From Apis mellifera (lineage: Eukaryota > Arthropoda > Insecta > Hymenoptera > Apidae), in the NCBI RefSeq assembly GCF_003254395.2, contig NC_037650.1:8866071-8930070 (forward strand): a stretch of 64,000 bases of DNA. The letters run 5' to 3'. Below the pieces are notes generated by a model that saw only the letters and a list, made by a program, of their open reading frames with translations, made no database searches and was not told where the DNA came from. Every line of letters begins with the position of its first letter. Position 1 is the first letter of the stretch. The translations under genes and the position numbers were made by a program. Positions 45,861 to 58,602 of the stretch are shown piece by piece.

Positions 45861-47288
45861 TTCGCGGTTTACTGCGGCGATTCTTTCCGTCTACGAGTGG
45901 CGGATTTATGCGCCGTCAAGAGGGACGGCTAGGGGAAACGTGCACGCGTTTCGAGAATCGCGCCCCGGATAATTCCCGCTTGATTTGTCGGTACATTTCT
46001 AGACGCCGTTTATGCTGTTTACGCCTACCTTTGTATCGTGTTATAGAAGGATATTTGATGGGATCTCGTTGTAATCTCGTTGTTTAATTATTTTTGTTCA
46101 ATTGTTGTAATTATTGTATTGTAAAGATAGAGTCATGACGGTGTGAGAGATAAATAATTAGTAGTGAACGAATGGGTTAAACGAGATCTTATTATTTCAA
46201 ATATATTTAGTCGTATTTATTTTAATGTTGAGAATATTTACATAATCGAGGTTAAATCTCACTTTTCGATTCACACCGTTCGAAACTCTTTCCCGTCTGG
46301 CTTTCTATTTCTATAAAATTATATCGTTACGATATTATAATTATTCCATTAGAAAATAATTCTTCTCAATTTTCAAGCATATCTTTAATTTTCCATTCTC
46401 GTGGTAACAATATGGGAAAAATATACCATCGTAACGTATCATAGTTATTTCAATTCGAAAATCGTCGTACATAACCTATAACCCTATAAGCCAATTGAGG
46501 TTAAGTCTCGCTTTCCAACCAACTCTCTTCGAACTCTATCCTCCGTCCAATGTTTTCCACCACCACGATTCTCGAGAGTCGACCGATTTATTCGCTCGTT
46601 CCAGGAGATGGATACAGTCGGGATTATTTAAATTGAGCAACATTACTCGACGATTACCACCGCGGTCTCGCTAATTGCACGCCTCGGCAACGGAACGTTT
46701 TCACAGTTTCGAAAGATCGCTACCTGGAATCCCTCGACGAAATTTTTCCGCTAATAAACACGATGTTCCATGTCGATAATTGGTTGAAATTCGACGCTCT
46801 CGTTGTTCGACGACTCGTTCGAAGAATCTCGATGCGACTTGCGTGCGTTCATTTGCGAAACGAGATGGCAATTATTTGAGCTTGGGGAATAATCGATAGA
46901 TGGCGTTCGCACGCTGTGGAAGTATGGCGATCACGTATGAGAGAAGATACGAAGATGTCAATTAAGGTGATGATGATCAATGAGAGGTAAGGATTGTTAC
47001 GAGAGAATGAAGTGCGGGTTCGGTTTGAATTATTTTATTTTTATAAGATCGATTAGGTGATAAATAAGCGATGATTGTGGAGTGATCTAGGAGATATCTT
47101 ATCTTCGAATGATTAATGATGTTTTTTGATTTCTTCTAACGGTATAATATCTGTAGATATATTTTGTTCGCGCGGGATTTTTTTTTTTAATTTTTCAGAC
47201 TTGGAAATTTTTGAAAAAATTCGTTGATAATATTTTTTCCCCTTTATTATTATTATAAAGATATTGAATAACAATGATATTCGAAATG
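45861..47288. other. GC-richer 46500-47000 within A/T-rich DNA
   Basis: Two degenerate related blocks, GAGGTTAAATCTCACTTT at 46248 and GAGGTTAAGTCTCGCTTT at 46497, each followed by CTCT and TCGAA words, suggest an old duplication about 250 bases apart. No gene is called. Confidence 0.4.
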
Positions 47289-47410
47289 ATATTTAAAATA
47301 TTTAGAAATGGAATTTCGCTGGTGGAACGTAATTATATTTAAAATATTCGAAAGTAGAATTTTCCTCGAGGAAAGAAATAACATTTAAAATATTCCAAAA
47401 TGTGGAATAT
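47289..47410. repeat. 46-base tandem array, about 2.6 copies
   Basis: ATATTTAAAATATT begins units at 47289 and 47335, and a variant begins the third at 47381. The units share GAA and GGAA words after the head. Confidence 0.8.
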
Positions 47411-50400
47411 GGATTCAAAAACTTGTGTCGAGAATTGAGCGATGGGAAGGAATAGTTTTACATATCATTGATTTGATTTTTTTAAAAAAAAGAAGATATT
47501 TTAAAATTTTTACATAGAAATCTCGGAGCATTCGATGCCAATTCAATCGCGATATAAATTGTTCAAACTTTTTATTATACGATATATAATAGAATATTTT
47601 TGCTATTTCAGGATTCATCTTACACTTTTAGAAAGCTTAAGACAGTAAACTTTCAATTAGAATAACATATTAAACGGAGAGCTGTTGCCTCTTATTGTAT
47701 TTAAATAATCAAGTGAACGTGCACGTGAGAATAAATGATAATTGTTGAGAGAATGAGCACGTATCTTCGTGAAAGCATCTACTGAAAGTGTAAATATGGT
47801 TAATCAAGCGCATTTTATATTTCATTAATTTTCTGTAAAAGAGAAACAATATAGAAATCTTGAATAGGAAATTCAATTTGTTCAAAATTTTAATCTTTTT
47901 AATTTTATTACGAGAAATTCGCAATTATTTAATAAATTTCAATCTTTTGTGACGGGAAATTAATTATTTTAAGAGACGGACATTTAAACGATACGTTTAA
48001 AATATAAATAATAAATATAATTTAAAATAAATAATTAATAAATTGAACGAAATTACAAATTCCATTGTCTGCCGACAATGTACAATTCCCGATTAACAGG
48101 ACTAATTAAAAATTAAAATCTATTTCATGAATACGAATGCCGATCAAAGAGGTAACGCACGGGAGAAATTGTATTATTTTCGATAAATGAAAACTTTTAT
48201 CAATTACATTCTCATCGGCCGTTCTCATTAATTATTAGCACTGATCAAAAGAGAAATACCACGCAAATCCATTATCATATCAAATGTAGATTATTAACAA
48301 TCGCATAATTGATTTAAACTCATATAATAATAATAGACGAGTTAACATCGTTTCAATACACAATTTCAGCTTTGATGTTTAATCCACGTATCGAATTTTA
48401 TCCTTTGTTGTTGAAATTATATTTGACACTCGATACTAATCCAATCCTTTTTTTAATATTATGCTAATTAATTTTTTATATATATATAATCTTCGTTTCA
48501 TTTCTATCTCTCCATATTTCACTATAAACTCTACAAATTCGAATTCAAAACTTCATCGATAAATCGATGAATTTAATTAACTCGAAGGAGCTCAAAGTGA
48601 ATCAGGTTTCTTGATTTCTCGTCGTGCGTTCTTGAATTGAACTTAGTTTCTTTGTCATGTGAGAATCTTGCATAAGAAAAGAGAGAACTTTAATACGTTG
48701 GTGAAAAGGAAAAAGCATTTTATTTTTTAATAATTTTCTTTATCATGCGCATAATCTATATTTTGTATTTTTATTACATTTTTTAACAAACGAAAGCGTA
48801 ATCTTTTGTAAATTTTTTATTTTACTATATAAACTATTTACTAGATAAACTGAAAAATAAAAAATTAATAAAAATAGCAATCACAGGATCATAGCGTATA
48901 TTTGAAAATAGAGAAACAGCATAATAAGATCAGCCAGCCATCAGCAATATCATCAAAAAAAAAAAAAAAGAAGAGAAAAAAAGAAAAAAAGAATTCAAGT
49001 TTTTTTAATTTTAAAAAGAAAATATATTTAAAAAAAATGTAAAAAAATAGAAGTAAAATTTATCTTGCGGGCATGGGAACGCCCATCAAACTACCAGAAA
49101 ATAAATTGTTTCCACCAAAGATAAATTTGCCCGAGGGGAATAAAATCGAAACCGTTCGAGTGAAATTGTAATTTAGAAAATCTCGTTAAAAGATTGAGGT
49201 TAGGTATCTGTCCTATTGGAGTAAGAAGAAGGGCCGGAAACTCTCAAGTAAATAGAAACTGATGAATCTCGGCCTCGGTAGGAATCGTAGGCGAGTAGCA
49301 TTCATCGTGATACCGTGGCTCGAATTAGTTTCCGGTCTCTTCAGCTGTTTTTAACGAAAGCAATTTCCTCGAAAGCGGCGACAAGCTTCGACGAAGTTGG
49401 GCGAGGTCGCCATTGGACCTCGTTCTCGTTGGATCGTTGGAAAATCGTCCTTCCTATGAAACCTGTCGCTTTCATAATATGCTAATGCCGTTGGCAGAAA
49501 AATTCGATACTAGTCGTGAAACTACGCGAGAAATTTTATGTGACAGGCCGCCATTGATTTTGCTTTTCGAAGATTAAAAAGTTGCACAGCCCGCAACAGT
49601 GAGCAGTCGATTTTTTTTTTTTTTTTTTCAACGAGACAAACGGTTATAGTGGTCGAAGTTTGGGAAAATTGGGAAAAAAGGTTTTTTCTTTTTAAGATTT
49701 TTTCAGAATGATTTTAATTTTATTTTTTCGATCATTTCTCTTTAATTGATTCTGAATTTTTATTTCTTTTTTTTTATTTTTTCACACGGAAAGAGAAAGT
49801 TTTCAGAAATGACATTTTCTTTCACATCCTCGTTATATCATCAACTATCTTTCATTATATATTGCTGCCAACTATTTACTAATTATTTTTCTTTTTAGAA
49901 TTTTTAACGTCGAGAATTTTAGTTAGGTAATAATTCTTAATAATTCTATCTCTGTACTTTGACTATATCAAAGTCTCCAAAAAATTTCATTCTTCTTAGA
50001 TATATTTTTTTGATTTTTATAACCTAGATAATTTTTTTAAGAACATACTTTTACATAATATTTATTAGCTGAGGAAACAATTAGAATGGAATTATTAATT
50101 TTTAAAAAATCTTTTTTAATTAAATTCCTTATAAATATTTTATAACAAATTATTATTTTCACAAACTTTTGGAATATAAAATGTTTTAATGCATATTTTG
50201 CAATTAAAAATTAATCTTCCAAGTTTTAGCTTTTGTTTTTTTTTTCTTTTTTTTACTATTACCAATCAATTTTATTCTATCCTCTGTATACATTATTTAT
50301 AACTTCAATTTTGAACGATACGATAAAAAGTTGCGATAATATGAATGAACACTCTGTATCTATAAAAGATTGGGTAGAAGAATAACTGTTGTAATAAATA

Positions 50401-50928
50401 CTTGAAGTAGTTTCTATTGTTCCATCTAGTGAACACTCGCTTCAGAATCTACTTGGTTGATCTAAACGATTATGTCCTTCCAGCCCGTGAATGTGATCTT
50501 CTATAATAAGTTTGTGCTGACTGACTAAGTTCTTGTGGGTTGATAAGCGTGTACGATAATCGCATATGAATTCAACGAATTGTTCTTCGATTATTCTCTC
50601 TATCTTTCATTACGAGTAATTTATATCACTTTTATTTTATAAATAAATATATATATATATAAGTTTGCTTATTGATAACAACTTATCGAAAACTCATCTT
50701 CGATTTTATATTTATAAATTGATATTTATAAATTGACAATCAATGAAACTTAAATTACAATATATATCGTTATAAGAAAAAAAAAATATTATAGAAAATA
50801 AATAGTAGTAATAGTATTATAAAATATACTATTATGATTATTAGAACATAACAGAAATTTTTACAAAACACTCTGAATGTAGAATTTTTTAAAATTTAAC
50901 ATTTTTACAAAATTTTTCTAGCTGTAGC
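47411..50928. other. long A/T-rich stretch with GC-richer 49050-49610
   Basis: Minus-strand frames at 47415-47924 are K/I/F-rich chance frames. A poly-A/G tract lies at 48957-48992, a T run at 49612-49629, short (TA)n at 50647-50661, and CATCGATAAATCGATG (6-bp stem) near 48553. A partial TTAGG dimer AGGTTAGGT lies at 49197-49205. The 49050-49610 block is CpG-richer, without long frames. Confidence 0.4.
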
Positions 50929-51045
50929 GTGTAAAATTTCTCAGCACATAATATCTCAAGCGTGGAATTCTCTAGATATGGTATTCTGTACGTAGAATTC
51001 CCTAGGCATAGTATTTCACTTGTAGAAATCCCTAGGCGTCCCTAG
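50929..51045. repeat. degenerate 31-base minisatellite, about four copies
   Basis: Units starting GTGTAAAATTTCTC, CGTGGAATTCTCTAG, CGTAGAATTCCCTAG and TGTAGAAATCCCTAG lie at 50929, 50961, 50991 and 51021. Related GTAGAATTTT words at 50878 and ATAGAATTTT words at 51064 and 51129 may be further decayed copies. Confidence 0.75.
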
Positions 51046-53089
51046 ATTTCACATCCCTACCAAGCATAGAATTTTTATTACACTGCATTCACAGTAGATT
51101 TCTCCAAACAGTACGTAAAATTTATATACATAGAATTTTCTATGCATAAATAATATTCTATACTTGAAATTATTTACATATTAGTATATTATTATACATG
51201 CATAAAAATTGGAATAGAAAATTTCCCTTTTCAAGAATGAAACGTTACGCGCGACACAATTTTTTTTATTTAGAAAAATATGGAGAATTAGAAATCTAGA
51301 AATCGTGAATATCTAGAAGAATTTAGTTAACGCTCACGTGTGTTTTAAACACACAGCCACAAGTCGAAAACCGAGCCACATCGACTTTTCTTCACCTTTT
51401 CGCTCTTTATCCAAGTGTAATCTTTCCCCTATTTTTCACAGTGTTCATTTCTTCAAAATGTTTATCAACAGAATTACCAACCATTTTTGTTCCAACTTTA
51501 TTCTTCGAATTTGCATTTGAATTTTTCGTAACGTAAAAAATACGTTTACCGATTCATTAACGAATTTGTTTTATTCTTCGAACGAGACGAACAGAGAAAA
51601 AAAATTCAAAAAGGAAAAAGGAAACGAAAAATAAAGATATGGAAAAAAGAGAGAAGAAAGAAGAAGAAGAAGAAACGAAACTACCGAAGCCAAAGTGGAA
51701 CAAATCGCGGTGATCGTTGTTTCGCTCGTTTATTCATGAGATCCAGCGAGTGAACCAGCGTCACTGCAAGAAAAGCGAAGTTTGTAATTAAATCGAGAGT
51801 CGTTCCACGGTATCGTTTTCATCTCATTCCAATTAATTTTCCGTTCCACTTGACGAACACTCGCCCGACCTTTAATTACCGTGCGAGAATTACCAGTTTT
51901 CGTGTTAAGGTCGATGAGGAACTCTGAATATCCGGTGTGGTCGAAATTTTTTCTTTTCTTTTTTCTTGCGTTTAACGAACGTTCGAACCCCTTCGATATC
52001 TTTCCAAGTCTCCTCCTCCTTCCCTTCCCCTCAAGAAGCTAACGTAACCGCCTCGAAATTGAAATTACCGATTGAGAGAGAGAGACAAAGAGAGAAAGCC
52101 TTTTATCTATGCTGCTTATGCTGTTTCTCGAAAGAAATTCATTCAACGGATGTTTTTTGTAATTTTTGAGTTGGTTCGTTCGAGGTTTCATTCATGGTTT
52201 CTTCGAGCAATAAATTATTAGACGATTTTCGAATGGGAAATTTTTGGGGAGCGAAGGGATTTTTCTTGAAATTCAAGAATTATCTTTGAAGTTTTCGTCA
52301 ACTACTAGTCAACTTTTAAGATGTTATCGAAGCGATAACAGATAATGTAATCTTCCAAGTGATATATTTTGATTAAATGAATCAAAGTACAAAGTTACAT
52401 TGATCTGATTAATTTCGCAAAAACACGAGAAAACTTTAATCCTCGATCGTAATTAAACACGCTTCAATTCATTATTTAAAAGATTGTTTCACCTATCCAA
52501 CCACAAGAGAGAAATGCAATTCATAATTCGCAAGAATGCCCATTGTTTGAAGAAAAAACCATTGGAATTTTTTCCAAACGAATCTTACAAATCTTTCGAT
52601 TCTTTTGATCTTTCACTTGAATAATCAAACATAACCTATCTTCCTCTTCGTGTCATCGACGAAATCTTAACCAAACAGAGTGAACTTTTACGCTCAATAA
52701 GAACGAGGAAGCTTCTCCGTCCAAACACACGGGTGTACACACATATTCGAATTTTTACAATGTTGTTCTTGACGCAAACACAAGAGAAATTGCGCAACGC
52801 TAAAAAAAAAAGGCGCCTCGATGGCTCTGGCATACCTGGCAGACTTTCTTCCTAGACATTTTCTCGTAAAATATCGCGATAGGTCGTGTCTCGAAGCTAT
52901 GTGTGCCACGTGGTGGAAGAGGATACCAGAGAGGTCTGTGTACGAGAGACCATCCTCCGTCACCATTGGGAAAGTGTGCCATCGAAAGGTCAACGTTTAC
53001 ACGTCCCTCTCCGCCGAAGAAAACGTTTTCTTCGTCCGTTCTTTCGTCGTCGTCGGGGGATTCGAGAGATCCTTGTCACACTCGTTTTC
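51046..53089. other. A/T-rich then GC-richer (51700-52060, 52600-53089)
   Basis: An A/G-rich tract lies at 51594-51676 and short GA at 52074-52096. Between 52636 and 53321 frames are open on both strands (up to 166 codons, plus 52821-53321), but that longest one runs through a CT microsatellite and has no domain. Confidence 0.4.
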
Positions 53090-53112
53090 CTCTCTCTCTC
53101 TCTCTCTCTCTT
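53090..53112. repeat. (CT)n microsatellite
   Basis: About 11 CT units. Confidence 0.92.
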
Positions 53113-53849
53113 TTCATCCAATGTATCGACACATCGTACGTACTCTTTTCAACACACACTGTTTCGTGAACGTTTCTTCTATTTTTGTAAACAGAGAAAA
53201 AGAGAGAGAAAGGAATTTTTCCTTTGATACTTCACCTTGGAGATCGATTTCCCCTTCGACTCGTTTGTTTTCCTTCCACTGTTCCTTTATTTTGTTTGCC
53301 TTGCTTTCTGGACCGAATTAATCAGAGACAATCGGCCCTCTTTTACGATGTAGCTCCTCTTCTTTTTCTACATTGTTGGGCAAAAGTTTTAAAGACATTT
53401 TTTTATTAATTTGGAAATATTCGAAAAGCAAAGAAAAATTTCATTATTTCATTATGGAACGAAAAATGAAACAGAATTTTTTTGAAAGGAAAGTTACGAT
53501 TCTCAAGAATTGCTCTTTCAAAAATTCTTCGAACAAACTTTCCTTTTCTATTTACATAATATACATATCATATAAACAAGAAAAAATTAAATTTTATCGA
53601 ACAACTCGAGAATCGAAATGTTTCCATCCATGAAACCAAAATTTTATCAGACATGATAAAAATTTCTTATTCCTTTCTTTTTTTTTTACCTTCAAAAATT
53701 CGCAAAGCGAGAAAGAAGAAACATACACAAATCGGATATAACTAGAAATCAAAATGGAGGCAAAGGTCCGTCTATTACCACGACTCTGGAACTGATCCGT
53801 TCTCGAAAACTGGTCACGTATCTTTACCTGGACCCTCAATCGACCTCTC
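53113..53849. other. mixed spacer
   Basis: No gene. Plus-strand frames at 53224-53633 are K/F-rich. Confidence 0.4.
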
Positions 53850-53893
53850 CCTTCCCTCCCTTCCTTCCCTTCCTTCCTTCCTTCCTTCGTTCG
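53850..53893. repeat. (CCTT)n microsatellite
   Basis: CCCTT and CCTT units for about 44 bases. Confidence 0.9.
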
Positions 53894-55436
53894 TTTCTTT
53901 TCGTGGATCACGGTCGGGATTAGAGGAAGAGTCCATTAAAGGGAGAACCCTCTGTAGCAAAGCCACTCGAGCGTAATCATCGCTGGCGATCGGCCAGAAT
54001 TTGCGAGACGAGTCTTGCGATATTCCTAGATCTTTTTTGTCCTCGATCCAAAATTAATAAACCTTTGTCGATATTATTATTCCCGATTGTTTCATTGCTG
54101 GATCAAATTGTTTCGTTTCTTTCGATAGATAGAACTGATAGTTTCGTTCCGATTAAAGTTCGTTTGTTGGAGGACCGATTGAAGCGAGATGAGCGAGGTG
54201 GTTAAATGGATTTACTTGTTGGAAAAATCGAAGTAATTACATCATAGCGATTGACGATTCGATATCTGGGTTTTTCTTCTTTTTTCTTTTTTTCTTCGGA
54301 AGAATCGGCGGATAATTGAATCAAAGATTATCTTATCTTAATTATTTGATTTCTTCTGAAAAGTTCAATATTGATCCTTGCGTTTCAACGTTAGAGGAAT
54401 TAATAAAGATTTTTTAGAAAATGTGGATCGATCAATTCTTCTTCCAAACGGTTTAGAAATTGATCGAGAAATATTGTCCGAATTTAATTAAATTATACTT
54501 GTAGATCAATTGTCGTACGAATCGATTGATGAATAATCTCTTTCGCATATAAATATATATACAAATTATATTGTTTGAATATCAAAAGGTTGGATATATA
54601 TATATTTAAGTTAATTAATTAATTAATTTATTTAATAAACAAGCAATTTTATAATACAAATATATTATATCTTGCCACGATTTTAAACAAAAGGAAACGA
54701 AAACATCGCAACACCTTCGCAAAAACAAAGCTCTCCCTCCCGTCCAACTGAAAATTCAATTCATTTGAACAGACTCGTTTATTATATACCCGATATGGTA
54801 TAATAATTCCGAAGAAAAAGTATCCGATTTCAATCTATCCGCTAATTATAAATACATTCGAATATAAATCTGACCGGCACCGTTTTAACCATTGAATAAT
54901 CGGATACGTTCGAGCTGCTCTCCTTTTTCTCCCCATTGGGTTTATATCACACACACGATTTTCGATGGGAAATTCGGTGAGAAATTAATAAATAAACGCG
55001 ATAAATACACGGCGCAACGATACGAAATAACACGGGATGAATATTCGGTGAACCGCGCTTCAAGGTGCGTATCAAGGTATCGCCGTAATTGGCCGTAACG
55101 ATGTTTGCACGCGCGAATTGCGTAAATTGCGGACTTATCCGAGTCACGCTCGACCGAAATTATTTTGACGCGATTGATTGAGCGTGCGAAATCGAACGAA
55201 ATCGACGATGATTTATGGCGAATCGTGGGAAATTCGTGGGAAAAATGAATTAATTGATGTAACGAGAAGGGTGAAGGTTTTCGAGAGTGTCGTAAAATTA
55301 TTCGGGGGTGCTCGATTCGAAAAGTAGAAAAATTGTGCGATGATCTTAATATAATATAATAATTATAATATAATAATAAATTAATTTTTTGTAAAGCTTG
55401 TCTTGATGGTTTAATCGTGAACGGTGATAATAAATA
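53894..55436. other. mixed stretch with (TTAA)n and GC-richer 54880-55320
   Basis: TTAATTAATTAATTAATTTA is at 54611-54630. Small overlapping frames on both strands at 54892-55147 are not convincing. No repeats otherwise. Confidence 0.4.
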
Positions 55437-55600
55437 CGATGTCTAAAAATTTAAGGGATGATTCTTCAGAAAGTAATAAGAAAATTGTGATTTCAACTTC
55501 GTTTCTTAGTTAACGACGATTTTTAATGAAATTTTGTTTTAGTATTTTTATTTTCTTATTCTTGTTCAGAAAGAATCATCCTTTAAATTTTTTAAAATCG
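55437..55600. repeat. 164-base foldback (long imperfect inverted repeat)
   Basis: Left arm 55437-55485 and right arm 55550-55600 are complementary over two blocks. The outer block pairs about 26 of 30 positions, including the 11-base core GGATGATTCTT (left) with AAGAATCATCC (right). The inner block of 11 (AATAAGAAAAT with ATTTTCTTATT) is perfect. A short asymmetric bulge separates them. The loop is 64 bases and holds a further 6-bp stem (ATTTCA at 55491, TGAAAT at 55527). No clear target-site duplication flanks it. Confidence 0.85.
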
Positions 55601-56851
55601 AACAATCCGTATGTTATAAATTGTAAAGTTATTAAATAATATACAACTAGGATAATTTTTTAAAAATAGTTCTTCTAGAAGTAAAATGTATATTTTTCAC
55701 AATCAAACGAGATGTCTTGGATGACAATCAACAGTGGAAGAATCATCGATGTTTATAATTTAAGATTCATTGCTTAATAGAACATGAAATAGCGAGATGA
55801 CAATACAAGTGATGGAGAAAGTTCGAAAGTCGTGTCATCGCGAAGGTAATACTTGAGTGCAAATATTACTCAACCTTTATTACAGAAACGAAAAATAGCA
55901 TCCAGAAATCCACGGACGATTAGTCTAATTTACCAGATTGCTTGCCCCCTCCCCTCCCCTTAGTCAAGGAAACTGGTGGTTGCGATAAATTAAGCAAATT
56001 CTCCGGAGAATAGAAACCAGACGTTGTATTCGTCGTATTCGAAGATATATTTTGATACACGTTGCCATTCTAATTTGTTTGAAATTCGTTACTTTTTGGG
56101 GTGTAAGAAATTTTTTCAAAGTCTACCAATCTTCATTCGTTATGCTTGATCAATTATGCACATATTATGCACTTGATCAATTCCTTCGTATTCATTATTT
56201 TTTAATAATATCAAATTGTGCGCCAAAATAAGGAAGTACATTGAAGTGAAATAATATTCAATGAAGGAAAGATAATATTTGTACTTGTACTTCTTTCATC
56301 TTCTCTTGGATTTTCTTAACTAAAATATCTCCGAATCAAAGACAAATATTTACAAATATAAAATAATATTCAATGAAAGGAAAGTAAACCGAATAATCCT
56401 AAAGTACGTTTATATAGAAAATAATATCTTCGTTCATTTTTGCTTTAATCTTACTTCCTTCACCCAAGCAATCTCAGTTTTTTAACTACTTCAAAAATCC
56501 CTTTAAATCTCCTCAATCTCTTGAATTAAATCAATTATCTACTATTATGATATACACAAAATCTAAATTTAAAAAGATACAATCCATTCATTAATACATT
56601 CATTAATCAACATATATACAGTGTCTAAAAAAAAATATTCGTATATTTATTTTTCAATGATATTTTATTCAAAATATTTTTCTTTCCATTGCATTAATCT
56701 CCATCTCGATTAAAATCATAAAAAAAAGAAGAAAAATTGAACGAATCCAATTAATTACCATATAAATGTCATAATGGAATACCTGTGCGATACACTCCGT
56801 GAACCCACTATTACTTCACTTATTCCACAAGTTTCGTGCTCATTTCGTTTT
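55601..56851. other. A/T-rich spacer with short direct repeat
   Basis: AAATAATATTCAATGAA followed by GGAAAG-type sequence occurs at about 56248 and 56361. C-runs lie near 55947-55960. No gene is seen. Confidence 0.4.
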
Positions 56852-56878
56852 TGTCTCTCTCTCTCTCTCTCTCTCCCT
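56852..56878. repeat. (CT)n microsatellite
   Basis: About 12 CT units then CCCTCC. Confidence 0.92.
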
Positions 56879-58447
56879 CCCTCTTCTTCCCACGTGTCAC
56901 AGAACACGCGGACGAAACACGGATAATACCGTTTCGCTTTTACACAAAGACCAGGCCAGGGATTCGTCATAGAGCTTATTGTCGCGGAGCAGCGAACGGC
57001 AACTAACATTCATAAAGATCCTACGTCTCCAGAAGCTAATTAACTTTAACCGACAATCAACTCACCCGTAACAAATTCGCGATGAGGTAAGCGAGGTAAT
57101 GCGAGAGGCCCGAGTGGCCCCTTCCCTTTCCACCGTCGTGTTGCTTTACTTCAACAGGAGGACGAGAAGCGTTTATGCGAGAGGTGGATCCCTCCTCGCC
57201 TTTTGTTCCTTGGGTCCCCGTGCTTTTCGCGAAACTTCGCCCTTTATTTCCATCCCTGTTCCATACTTGCAATCGTGGCGTGTAATTAATGCCGCTGTAT
57301 TACCAACAGTTTAATTAAAGAGCAGTAACAACAAATTTCGAATCGATTTAATTAATCGAATGAATTATTGATCCCTTTCCTGTTGCGGTATGAAATTTTA
57401 ATTGAGGGTCATTAAAGGGGTTCCCTGTTTTCGAGATTTGAGAAGGATTGTATTTTTTTGGGGATTTTTGTTTTTGTTTTTGTTGATTATTGGCAAATGA
57501 TTTGATTCCGTTTCGTGTTGTAAATTCGCGTTGAATTGAAGTCGAGCGTTGAGATCGGTTTGATTGGATTGTAATTTGCCAAATGTTTTAATTATATGAA
57601 TTTACGTGTGTATAATAGTAAATACAATTGGGAAGTTTGATCTTAATTTTATCTTCGGGGTGAATTAAAAAGGTATAGGAAAATTACAATAATGTGCAAT
57701 AGTTATTCCAATAATTTGAATACCAAAAATAATGAAAATATAAAATTCAAATCTTTTCAATTCAAACTTATAATCAAAATATTCTAATCAAAATTTTCTA
57801 ATAAAAAAATTGTAATTGTTAAAACACATTTAAAAATAATATAGAAAGTGTCAATGTGATACTTTTCAAAATCTAAAATTTTTAAAATTTCTAAAATTTT
57901 CATCTATTAAACTGTAAAAAAAATATTATCTTCTTCTAAATTACACTAGGGATATCTTTGTCATCGATCACGAAAAAGCTATTACTTCTTCATTCTATCT
58001 AAATCTTGCTCAGATTTATACAGTGCTGCGATAATCTGGATTTACGTACATGCGTAAAGAGGAAGACCCTAGGTTATACTCATTTTCAGACTCTGAAAAC
58101 TTCCTTTTTATCTTGTCGAGGAACTTTCTAACGCGGCACGCTTGAAGAAGGGTGAAAGATAAAAGAAGACGAACGGAAATGTTTCTCAAAGATTATCTTA
58201 TTTCCACGAAATAAACTTAGATCAAAGATTTTGCCTATATTAAGACATTACTTCCTCTTTTTTTTCTTCTTCATCTTCTCTTTTTTCTTCTTTTTCTTTC
58301 TCTCTAACACAGCATATGAACAATATGAGCACGAAATACGTTGGAGAAGAAAGAAGATAAATTTTGTGGAAACGAGACAGACGCGAAGAATATGAAATAT
58401 TTTGCGAAGATCATCTTATTTCCGTAAAATTTACAAAAACTGGAGAT
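56879..58447. other. CpG-dense 56880-57400, then A/T-rich
   Basis: Frames on both strands at 56755-57314 (71-84 codons) have no domains. GATGAG followed by GTAAGC at 57080-57091 is an isolated donor-like site. A pyrimidine-rich block lies at 58253-58304. Confidence 0.4.
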
Positions 58448-58602
58448 ACTTCTTTTTCTCCTTTTTCTTTTATCTCTTGCTTTCATTTTCCCCTCCTTTT
58501 TTTATTCATTTTTTCCTCTTCCCACTATCTTTATCATTTTCTTCTCTCCTGTAATTTTTATCATCCTTTTACTTTCTTCTTTTTTTTCTTTATCATCGTA
58601 AG
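58448..58602. repeat. long pyrimidine-rich tract
   Basis: About 150 bases that are mostly C/T on the plus strand with scattered ATC interruptions. The frame across it (58364-58621) is S/F-rich as a result. Confidence 0.7.

Noticed and set aside
52821..53321. 166-codon plus-strand frame, the longest in the window
   Set aside because: It runs through a CT microsatellite (alternating S/L) and overlaps open frames in both other plus frames and on the minus strand. No domain is visible, so a stop-poor CpG/pyrimidine-rich region is the simpler explanation.
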